The notes under the pieces were generated by a model. That model was not told the DNA's origin, ran no database searches, and saw only the letters and a program-made list of their open reading frames with translations. DNA of 39,703 nt from JAJZSS01 sp964463505 (GTDB taxonomy: Bacteria; Chloroflexota; Anaerolineae; Anaerolineales; UBA4823), in NCBI GenBank assembly GCA_964463505.1, contig CAYXDC010000025.1, positions 1 through 39,703 of the forward strand, in the 5' to 3' direction. Positions 33,344 through 39,703 of the stretch are shown here, piece by piece (the first letter of the stretch is position 1; the number at the start of each line of letters is the position of its first letter). The translations under genes and the position numbers were made by a program.

Positions 33344-33955
33344 ATGGCAATTGATAAGATATGCGTTTACTGCGGTTCAGCAGACAAACTGAACCCTGAT
33401 TACCTGGAAGCTGCCCGACGGATGGGCGAGTTAATTGCTCTGCGCAAGATGCATCTGATTTTTGGGGCTGGCTCTACCGGCTTGATGGGAGCTGTCGCAG
33501 ATGGCGCGCTGGGAGCAGGTGGAGAAGTGACCGGGGTCATTCCGGAATATTTTAATACCCCACAACTGGCGCATGTCCGCTTGACTCACCTGGAGGTTGT
33601 AGATACAATCCACCAACGTAAAGCGCGCATGGCAGAATTGGCAGATGCCTTCATTGCTTTGCCGGGTGGATATGGCACCTTTGAGGAGTTATTTGAAATT
33701 CTCACCTGGGCTCAGATTGGTTTGCATCAAAAACCCATTGGATTATTAAATGTGCGCCACTATTTTGATCCGATGATCAAAATGATTGAACATGCCCGAG
33801 CTGAAGGTTTCATCTATAATGAGCACCGTTCTTTGTTTGTTCATGCTCTAGAGCCAGATGAATTGATAGATGCTTTAGATGGTTATGAAACCCCTGTTGG
33901 ATTGGACCGCTGGCTGATTCGCCCGGATGAAAATAGCCTTGCATCTGAAACCTGA
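33344..33955 (+). CDS. LOG family protein (cytokinin riboside 5'-monophosphate phosphoribohydrolase-like)
   Basis: A 203-residue Rossmann-fold protein. It has ICVYCGSADKLNPDYLEAA near the start, the FGAGSTGLMGAVADGAL nucleotide-binding region, and the family signature PGGYGTFEELFEILTWAQIG. LOG proteins release a free base from nucleoside 5'-monophosphates. In bacteria the physiological substrate is often unclear, and some were once called lysine decarboxylases. I start at 33344 because GGTGG lies 7 bases before it and family members begin close to KICVYCGS; an ATG at 33317 is in frame and would add nine residues. The gene lies between the C39 protein and rho. Confidence 0.88.
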   Translation: MAIDKICVYCGSADKLNPDYLEAARRMGELIALRKMHLIFGAGSTGLMGAVADGALGAGGEVTGVIPEYFNTPQLAHVRLTHLEVVDTIHQRKARMAELADAFIALPGGYGTFEELFEILTWAQIGLHQKPIGLLNVRHYFDPMIKMIEHARAEGFIYNEHRSLFVHALEPDELIDALDGYETPVGLDRWLIRPDENSLASET

Positions 33956-33967
33956 GCATGCTATAAT
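33939..33967 (+). promoter_or_regulatory. Promoter of rho
   Basis: TTGCAT (33939-33944), a 17-base spacer, then TATAAT (33962-33967) preceded by TGC, giving an extended -10. It overlaps the end of the LOG gene. The RNA start should be near 33974. Confidence 0.7.
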
Positions 33968-33973
33968 CTATGT

Positions 33974-34175
33974 ACTTGATGAACAGTCAGCGCATGGCTT
34001 TGTGCGGCTGAATCCCCCTTATCCGGTGTTTAATTCCTGACCTTTGCCCTCTATGTGCTTTCCACCAGCGCGTTTTGCCATTCGGCAGCCGCTGGTTAGC
34101 TCCCCCCTATCCGCGTATCACCATAAATTCAACATTAACTTTTGATTCCACCACAGAGAAACACGAGAATACAAC
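33974..34175 (+). promoter_or_regulatory. Long pyrimidine-rich rho leader, possible rut site
   Basis: About 200 untranslated bases between the rho promoter and ATG. The stretch is rich in C and T and poor in G from about 34010 to 34165 (for example CTGACCTTTGCCCTC and TAGCTCCCCCCTATCC). No strong Shine-Dalgarno is seen before the ATG. rho of other bacteria is autoregulated by Rho binding C-rich leader RNA, and this leader would suit that. No intrinsic terminator was seen. Confidence 0.45.
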
Positions 34176-35453
34176 ATGAAAGTATTAGAACTAGAAAATG
34201 CCTCACTCGATGCCCTGCGCCAAATGGCCAAGGACCTGGATGTATCCAATGCATTACGCATGAAGAAAGAAGATCTGATCCTCCGCATCCAGCAAGTGGA
34301 GGCTGAACGGCAAGGCCTCGAACTGCGCGGCGGCATCCTGGAGATCATGAGCGAAGGCATTGGATTCTTACGCTCCGGTCATTACCAACCCGGGCCGTAT
34401 GATGTGTATGTATCACAGTCGCAGATTCGTCGCTATGGATTGCGCAATGGCGATATGATCATTGGACAGGTCCGTCCACCGCGCGAATCTGAACGCCATT
34501 ATGGCTTGCTGAAAGTTGAAACGATCAACGGCATTGATCCCGAAGAGATGCGTCGCCGGCCTCTCTTCGAACAACTGACTCCTATATTTCCGGACCGGCG
34601 CTTTGATCTGGAGACAGATCGCCACACACTCTCGACACGTTTGATCAATCTGGTTACACCTGTTGGCGGTGGACAGCGCGGTTTGATCGTTTCTCCACCT
34701 AAAGCGGGTAAAACCACCATCCTCAAGCAGATGGCCAATTCGATCTCCACCAAATATCCGGAAGTGCATCTGATGGTCGCTTTGATCGGCGAACGTCCGG
34801 AAGAAGTAACGGATATGGACCGCTCGGTGGATGCCGAAGTTGTGTCTTCGACGTTTGATGAACCGGTAACTTCGCATGTGCGCGTAGCGGAAATGGTTCT
34901 GGAGCGAGCCAAACGCCTGGTGGAGGTTGGTCGAGATGTGGTGATCTTAATGGACTCAATCACCCGCCTGGCACGCGCCTATAATCTGGTTGTTACCCCA
35001 TCTGGACGCACGCTGTCGGGTGGTATTGATCCATCAGCGCTCTATCCCCCCAAACGTTTCTTTGGAGCGGCGCGTAATATTGAAGAAGGCGGATCATTGA
35101 CGATTATTGCCACGTGTCTGATCGATACCGGATCGCGTATGGACGACGTGGTGTACGAAGAATTTAAAGGCACCGGCAATATGGAATTACACCTTTCCAG
35201 GCGACTTCAGGAACGGCGTGTATTCCCTGCGATTGATATTGAGCGTTCTTCAACTCGGCGCGAAGAACTACTATTGGGTCCTGATCTCACCCCACGTGTC
35301 TGGCTGATGCGGCGTATGTATGATCAAATGATTTCTGGCCCACCGCATGGTGCAGGCCTTGATCCTGCCACGGCTACAGAAGCTATCCTCCAGCGCTTAG
35401 GACGAACGAAAGATAATATGGAGTTCCTGGAGACACTGACAGAGGATAACTAG
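34176..35453 (+). CDS. rho: Transcription termination factor Rho
   Basis: A 425-residue hexameric RNA helicase that ends transcription. It has a short N-terminal helical domain (DALRQMAKDLDV), a cold-shock-like RNA-binding domain (about 50-115, GILEIMSEGIGFLRS then GPYDVYVSQSQIRRYGLRNG), and the RecA-type motor. Walker A is PPKAGKTT (near 176-183) and Walker B ends VVILMDSITRLARAYN. The Q-loop and R-loop region ALYPPKRFFGAARNIEEGGS is well preserved. No inserted basic region or prion-like insert is present. A long pyrimidine-rich leader lies upstream. Its stop codon overlaps the start of the M23 gene (TAGTG). Confidence 0.97.
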   Translation: MKVLELENASLDALRQMAKDLDVSNALRMKKEDLILRIQQVEAERQGLELRGGILEIMSEGIGFLRSGHYQPGPYDVYVSQSQIRRYGLRNGDMIIGQVRPPRESERHYGLLKVETINGIDPEEMRRRPLFEQLTPIFPDRRFDLETDRHTLSTRLINLVTPVGGGQRGLIVSPPKAGKTTILKQMANSISTKYPEVHLMVALIGERPEEVTDMDRSVDAEVVSSTFDEPVTSHVRVAEMVLERAKRLVEVGRDVVILMDSITRLARAYNLVVTPSGRTLSGGIDPSALYPPKRFFGAARNIEEGGSLTIIATCLIDTGSRMDDVVYEEFKGTGNMELHLSRRLQERRVFPAIDIERSSTRREELLLGPDLTPRVWLMRRMYDQMISGPPHGAGLDPATATEAILQRLGRTKDNMEFLETLTEDN

Positions 35454-36574
35454 TGAAACTTTCCAAAAGGTCGCCATTGGAGGGTGCTACCCCCAAGGCA
35501 CCTGCAGATGGGGATCCAGATCTAACCCCTATATCTCCTCGTAAGCTAGCTATTGGTATTCTCGTTGCAGGCCTGCTGCTCTTGATTGGGCTGGCAGCCT
35601 GTCAGCCTGTCACTGATCCGTCTGCGCGAGTATCACCAGATCAAACCCTGGCTACCAACCCTCCTGCTGTAGCCGGGTTGGCTTTGCCGGATCTCGCTCT
35701 CGCGAACTACTTCTCGGGCATTTCACGCCAGACCAGCCTGCACACCGATATTCCCGAGCGTCCGCAGTTGGAAATCACCAATTACACTGTTGATCTGGGT
35801 GACTCGGTCTTTGCCATCGCTTTGCGCAACGAGATCAAGCCTGAAACTCTGCTGTGGGCAAATTATGATCAATTGAACGATAACCCGGACCTAGTTTCAG
35901 TCGGGATGGAATTGAAAGTGCCCCCGGTGGATGGTGTATATTACCAATGGGCAGAAGGGGACAGCGTGGAGAGCGTGGCGGCGCGTTTTAAAGCCGATCC
36001 GCAGGCTATCCTGAGTTTCCCCGGGAATCATTTTGATCTGACCAATCCAACTTTGGAGCCTGGCACCTGGGTAATGATCCCCGGTGGGCAGCGTGAATTC
36101 CGCCAATGGATTATTCCAGTCATACCGCGCGGCCAGGCGGGGGTCTCCCGAGCATTATATGGAGCTGGCGCATGTGAGGGCGGGTACGATGGCGCTTATG
36201 GCACAGGCGCTTTTATCTGGCCTGCTGGCAATCATGTCCTGTCAGGCAATGATTACTGGTCTGGTCACCTGGGTATTGATATTGCTGCTGGAGAAGGTGC
36301 GCAGATCTACGCTGCAGATAGTGGCGTGGTTGTATTCGCCGGCTGGGCAGTAGGCGGCTATGGTAATATGGTGATGATCGACCATGGTAATGGCTACCAG
36401 ACAGTGTATGCTCATATGAGCCAGGTAAGCACAGCCTGCGGGCGAAGTGTATCCCAGGGCTCTATTATTGGTTACTCAGGCAGCACGGGCAATTCAACCG
36501 GTCCGCATCTGCATTTTGAAGTTCGCTACCAGGGTGGGTTCGTCGATCCGTGGTACGTACTCCCTGCACCATGA
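35453..36574 (+). CDS. LysM and M23 (LytM) peptidase-domain lipoprotein-like protein
   Basis: A 373-residue protein starting at GTG 35453, overlapping the rho stop. Residues 32-50 are hydrophobic and end LIGLAAC, resembling a lipobox after a long basic N-region, so a lipoprotein is likely. Two LysM-like regions lie at about 107-157 (YTVDLGDSVFAIALRNEIKP) and 160-205 (YQWAEGDSVESVAARFKADP). The M23 zinc peptidase domain covers about 255-370, with ligand motifs HLGIDIA (near 273) and HLHFEV, and YAHMSQ between. It should cleave or bind peptidoglycan-type cross-links at the cell surface. Whether this cell has peptidoglycan is not shown here. Confidence 0.9.
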   Translation: MKLSKRSPLEGATPKAPADGDPDLTPISPRKLAIGILVAGLLLLIGLAACQPVTDPSARVSPDQTLATNPPAVAGLALPDLALANYFSGISRQTSLHTDIPERPQLEITNYTVDLGDSVFAIALRNEIKPETLLWANYDQLNDNPDLVSVGMELKVPPVDGVYYQWAEGDSVESVAARFKADPQAILSFPGNHFDLTNPTLEPGTWVMIPGGQREFRQWIIPVIPRGQAGVSRALYGAGACEGGYDGAYGTGAFIWPAGNHVLSGNDYWSGHLGIDIAAGEGAQIYAADSGVVVFAGWAVGGYGNMVMIDHGNGYQTVYAHMSQVSTACGRSVSQGSIIGYSGSTGNSTGPHLHFEVRYQGGFVDPWYVLPAP

Positions 36575-36596
36575 TAAAAAATGAGGAGAAACAGAG

Positions 36597-36791
36597 ATGG
36601 CAAAAGAGGCAATAGAACCAGAAACCAATGTACTGGCCGAGACGGATGAATATATGGCCTGGACGGCTGACGAACCGGATGGAGAGACTACTTACCATCT
36701 GGAACTAAACAACGTCACACTGCACTTTTTTAAAGAAGAATGGGATGAATTCATTCAACTGGCGCGCCTGCTGGTGAAAGCTGCTGCTTAA
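36597..36791 (+). CDS. Small acidic conserved-looking protein of unknown function
   Basis: A 64-residue protein with a strong AGGAG site 9 bases before the ATG. It is acidic in the first half (EPETNVLAETDEYMAWTADEPDGETTYHLELNN), followed by VTLHFFKEEWDEFIQLARLL. It has no signal peptide, Cys or membrane segment. The pattern recalls short Chloroflexota proteins but I cannot name a family. It lies 22 bases after the M23 gene and is likely in the rho-M23 transcript. Its TAA overlaps the stop codon of the opposite gene at 36788. Confidence 0.7.
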   Translation: MAKEAIEPETNVLAETDEYMAWTADEPDGETTYHLELNNVTLHFFKEEWDEFIQLARLLVKAAA

Positions 36792-38449
36792 GGTAGCTCT
36801 TCGAGGTCTTCTGGCAGGACAAAGGTAGGTGGAATATCCTGGGGGGCAATTTTCTCAACATACTGAACAACACCCTGGCAAGTCTCAGTGAAGTGTTGCG
36901 ACACCTCTTCCCAATCTAGCACACCGCTGCGTTCCCAGGCGGTGTGCAACGCGTAAGACACACAGCCAGGTCCAGCATGATAGTTGGCGATGGTAAAGCG
37001 CCACAAATCCTCGTAGTTGCTTACAACGCCAGGGTGTTGCTTGGTGGCAGTAAATACCAACTGCCCTACCTGCTGACAGTTAGCTTTCATGGTTTCGGCG
37101 AACAAGCTAACGCTAAAGTCGACATTTGTCAGATCGATCCCGGTAGGGCAGTCGATACAGTCCGCTCTAGCCTGAACAGCCAGGGCGCCGCGCAAGATCG
37201 CCTGGTCATTAGAAGATAGTCTCAAATAGCCGCCTGCACAGGCATCCTCCGCCAGGACTAAGGGGCAGAATTGCTGGAAAAAGGAGCTATTCCAAAGAAG
37301 AATTGAATCAACTCCATGATCGGTGATTTGTCCGAGGCCATACTCATGGGGTACACGGAAAATACCTGGCCAGAACTGGCTCTCCTGCGCAAACAAGTTC
37401 TTTATTAATTGCGCCGGGACCCCGGTCTCCTGAGCCACTTCGATGATGCGCGAATCAAATTGATTCTGCCACTCCGTCACTAAGGGACCCGCTAACTCCA
37501 ACCCGCAAGTATCTGCATAACCATTGGGGAGTAGCCCACCACTGGTGCAGGTGGATGCATCCACCAGACCCTGGGAGATCAAGCGTCCTGCTAGATAGTA
37601 ATAGGGCGCGTCGGATGCCAGCAGCTCATTTTCTTCCGGTGTAGATAGCCAGTCGGGAGGTGTGCCGGCGGGTGGGAAAGCTTCCCATATCCGTGCGCAG
37701 CTGGCGATGGGTGCTCCATTCCATTGGCTGCTGATCACATCGACATACCAGCCACTTCCCCCAGGCGCTTCTGAAACACCTGTATCCAGCACCCGTACCT
37801 GAGCGTAGTAGCGTTCGGTGGAGTCTCCATAACTGGAATTGGCCCAGAACTCAATTCGTATCCCCTCTAAGGGTGTAACCCGCAATGGCAGCGTGCAGCT
37901 GGCTGCTTCGCACAGGAAGGGATTGCCGTCAATAATCCCTTCAATAGACGTGATGGTTTCATTAGGCAATGGTTCCTCACCGGTTAATAACAGGCTAGGA
38001 ATTTCTACACAGCGATTTTCTGGAGGCACGGGCTGGCAGCCTTCCAGAGAAACCCAGGCTACAGGTTTGGGTAGCTCAACGATCACTTCGCGTTCTTTAT
38101 CTTGAAATGAAACCAGGTGCAGGTAAAAACCATTACAGCGTGCGGAGGCCGAACCCTTTTCAGAAGTGGTGCAGGGTGGTGTATTGCTCCATTCTTCTAC
38201 GATCTCACTTCCACATGCTCCCTCTACCTCTTCTGTGGTTGGTAAACCTTCGTGATCCACAAAAATTCGGCACAAGATTTCGTTATCAGACCAGCGTAAT
38301 AGCCAGTATTCGTATTCGGTGTAGGCGACGATCAGTGTGGTGGCGCGATCGGGACTTTGTGCATTGGCATTTGTCCCCCTCCAAGCGAGAACCCCCAGCA
38401 GCAATGCAGCGATCAGTGTTATAAACCAGAACCGTTTTGCATCTGCCAT
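36788..38449 (-). CDS. Secreted Cys-rich protein with lytic-transglycosylase-like domain
   Basis: A 553-residue protein with a signal peptide (residues 1-30, FWFITLIAALLLGVLAW then ANA). Residues 31-300 form a Cys-rich exported region of unknown fold. Residues 335-500 resemble a soluble lytic transglycosylase: a candidate catalytic Glu in FAQESQFWPG (near 355), then EYGLGQITDHGVDSILLWN and later FTIANYHAGPGCV (the conserved 'YNaGpg' block). About 18 cysteines suggest disulfide bonds in the exported form. It could cut peptidoglycan glycan, but the long N-terminal part is unexplained. Promoter TTGACA-17-TATTGT lies 9 bases before the ATG. Its last bases overlap the stop of the gene on the other strand. 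Confidence 0.8.
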   Translation of the reverse strand: MADAKRFWFITLIAALLLGVLAWRGTNANAQSPDRATTLIVAYTEYEYWLLRWSDNEILCRIFVDHEGLPTTEEVEGACGSEIVEEWSNTPPCTTSEKGSASARCNGFYLHLVSFQDKEREVIVELPKPVAWVSLEGCQPVPPENRCVEIPSLLLTGEEPLPNETITSIEGIIDGNPFLCEAASCTLPLRVTPLEGIRIEFWANSSYGDSTERYYAQVRVLDTGVSEAPGGSGWYVDVISSQWNGAPIASCARIWEAFPPAGTPPDWLSTPEENELLASDAPYYYLAGRLISQGLVDASTCTSGGLLPNGYADTCGLELAGPLVTEWQNQFDSRIIEVAQETGVPAQLIKNLFAQESQFWPGIFRVPHEYGLGQITDHGVDSILLWNSSFFQQFCPLVLAEDACAGGYLRLSSNDQAILRGALAVQARADCIDCPTGIDLTNVDFSVSLFAETMKANCQQVGQLVFTATKQHPGVVSNYEDLWRFTIANYHAGPGCVSYALHTAWERSGVLDWEEVSQHFTETCQGVVQYVEKIAPQDIPPTFVLPEDLEELP

Positions 38450-38458
38450 CTTGGAGTA

Positions 38459-38487
38459 ACAATATCATGTTCAGATACCCTTGTCAA
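38459..38487 (-). promoter_or_regulatory. Promoter of the transglycosylase-like gene, near-leaderless
   Basis: On the minus strand TTGACA (38482-38487), 17 bases, TGA plus TATTGT (38459-38464). Nine bases separate the -10 from the ATG at 38449, leaving a leader of only a few bases. Confidence 0.55.
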
Positions 38488-38544
38488 CGGTTGCTCCACA
38501 TCATGTCAGTTCTGAAAGCTGGCGTCTTTGTAAATTCAGGGCAC

Positions 38545-38573
38545 TTGCTTCAGTCTACAGCCCGTGATAGACT
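38545..38573 (+). promoter_or_regulatory. Candidate promoter of polA
   Basis: TTGCTT (38545-38550), a 17-base spacer, then TGA plus TAGACT (38568-38573). The leader of about 48 bases contains GAGGTGAT ahead of the polA ATG. Confidence 0.5.
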
Positions 38574-38627
38574 CTATCCTCAAAAGCCTATGCGATGAAG
38601 GGCTTTGTTTATTGTTGAGGTGATCCC

Positions 38628-39703
38628 ATGCCGCCAGTTTTATACCTAATCGATGGTCACGCTCTGGCATACCGCACTTACTATGCCATAACGCGCGGCA
38701 GTTCCAGCAGTTTTGCTACCCGGTCTGGTGAACCTACGGCGGGAGTATTCGGCTTTACCAGTGTTTTATTGCGCCTACTTGAACAAGAAAGACCGGAATA
38801 TCTGATTGTGGTGTTCGATACCGGGCGCACTTTCCGTGATGACCTGTATTCTGAATATAAAGCCACGCGTGAAAAGATGCCGGATGATCTTGTTACCCAG
38901 ATAGAGCGTGTGCGCCAGATGGTGGATGCCTTTAATATCCCGCGCATCGAAGTTGAGGGATATGAAGCGGATGATGTGTTGGGCAGCCTGGCACGCCAGG
39001 CAGTTGCGGCTGGCCTGGGGGTAAAGATTATCACTGGCGACCGCGATCTGTTGCAATTGGTGGCAGATCGCATTGCTGTCAGCCTGCCTGGGAAGGGCTT
39101 ATCAGACTCAAAAGACTACCTGCGCGACGATGTTATTGCAGCTATGGGTGTGCCGCCTGAGCAGGTGGTGGATCTCAAAGCTTTAGTAGGCGATAAATCG
39201 GATAACATCCCTGGGGTGGCTGGCATTGGTGATAAAACTGCTGTTTCGCTGCTGCAGGCTTATCATAACCTGGACGGGATTTATGCCCACCTGGATGATC
39301 TGCCTGCTGGCACACGGAAAAAGCTTGAGGTTGGCCGGGAATCTGCATACCTGAGCCAGAAATTGGCTACCATCGTCCAGGAATTAGAAGTTCCGCTCGA
39401 TCTGGAAAAGGCTAAGCCATCCAATTTTAATCCCCAGGAAGTTGAAGCGCTCTTTCGGGAGCTCGAATTTCGCACCTTGCTGAGTCGTTTGAATGTTGTC
39501 CTGCAGCTTTATGGCAAAACGACCCCTTCACAAACCAGCCAGCAGTTGTCAATGTTCCCCGAGCCGAAGCGGGTTGCAGAAATCCAGCCTGTAGCCACAG
39601 GATATTCCTGCCAAACAGCGCTTGTCAAGACGGTTTCTGACCTTCAAGCACTGGTTGCACGGCTAAGTCAGGCTGAAATTATTTCATTCGATACCGAAAC
39701 TAC
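38628..39703 (+). CDS. polA: DNA polymerase I, N-terminal part (runs off the window)
   Basis: 358 codons are seen before the window ends. The first 290 residues are the 5'-3' exonuclease domain, with conserved acidic sites in YLIDGHALAYR (Asp near 8), VVFDTGRTFRDDLYSEYKATR, VEGYEADDVLGSLA and ITGDRDLLQLV, and the helix-hairpin-helix in GDKSDNIPGVAGIGDKTA. The final visible residues, IISFDTET, are the first motif (DxE) of the 3'-5' exonuclease domain, so proofreading residues begin intact. GAGGTGAT precedes the ATG by 4 bases. The polymerase domain lies outside the window. Confidence 0.96.
   Translation, partial: MPPVLYLIDGHALAYRTYYAITRGSSSSFATRSGEPTAGVFGFTSVLLRLLEQERPEYLIVVFDTGRTFRDDLYSEYKATREKMPDDLVTQIERVRQMVDAFNIPRIEVEGYEADDVLGSLARQAVAAGLGVKIITGDRDLLQLVADRIAVSLPGKGLSDSKDYLRDDVIAAMGVPPEQVVDLKALVGDKSDNIPGVAGIGDKTAVSLLQAYHNLDGIYAHLDDLPAGTRKKLEVGRESAYLSQKLATIVQELEVPLDLEKAKPSNFNPQEVEALFRELEFRTLLSRLNVVLQLYGKTTPSQTSQQLSMFPEPKRVAEIQPVATGYSCQTALVKTVSDLQALVARLSQAEIISFDTET

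Noticed and set aside
1..39703. tRNA, rRNA, CRISPR, transposase, phage or toxin-antitoxin genes
   Set aside because: None could be recognised on either strand by reading; a dedicated tRNA or covariance search was not possible here.

Overview
The window reads as a chromosomal stretch of a Chloroflexota bacterium, most likely class Anaerolineae. This is inferred from gene content, not from a marker gene: a SARP/NB-ARC regulator, a giant GAF-SpoIIE phosphatase, secreted proteins with Pro-Thr-rich linkers, lipoprotein-like LysM/M23 proteins, and small proteins of a type I associate with this group. No tRNA, rRNA, CRISPR array, transposase or prophage gene was seen. Nearly all of the window is coding.

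Layout. 1-4.3 kb: a truncated secreted protein and a small protein (minus strand), a SARP-NB-ARC-degenerate GGDEF regulator and a PlsC-type acyltransferase. 4.3-6.7 kb: an MFS transporter facing a two-domain VOC protein. 6.7-11.9 kb: a partner-switching set of STAS antagonist, anti-sigma-type kinase and six-GAF SpoIIE phosphatase. 12-13.9 kb: a NYN nuclease, a LysM/lamin-tail secreted protein and a DUF1992 protein. 13.9-16.5 kb: the dnaX-ybaB-recR replication/repair cluster. 16.5-21.6 kb: an HTH-PBP one-component regulator divergent from metH, which has a complete SAM-I riboswitch with terminator. 21.7-23.5 kb: an HD nucleotidase, a membrane protein and a HAD phosphatase. 23.6-29.5 kb: a minus-strand series (rplI, tandem-HTH RodZ-like protein, rimO, HAL2-type nucleotidase, ArnT/PMT-like glycosyltransferase). 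29.7-31.9 kb: recO facing miaB. 32-36.8 kb: a C39-TPR protein, a LOG protein, rho, a LysM-M23 lipoprotein and a small acidic protein. 36.8-39.7 kb: a Cys-rich lytic-transglycosylase-like protein and the first part of polA.

Themes. Housekeeping information processing (dnaX, recR, recO, polA, rho, rplI, rimO, miaB) is interleaved with envelope proteins (LysM, M23, SLT-like, C39, RodZ-like, glycosyltransferase) and signalling genes. Non-coding signals are unusually readable. Several genes have a -10 hexamer 6-7 bases before the start codon, which suggests leaderless mRNAs. Two kinds of MITE-like hairpin elements lie in promoter or leader regions: one touches the miaB -10 box, and one lies between the metH promoter and its SAM riboswitch. 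A short relative of the miaB element, lacking the inner palindrome, lies at 4.25 kb. I found no clear new defence or mobile system. The best candidates for novelty are the hairpin elements, the metH control region and the unusual domain fusions.
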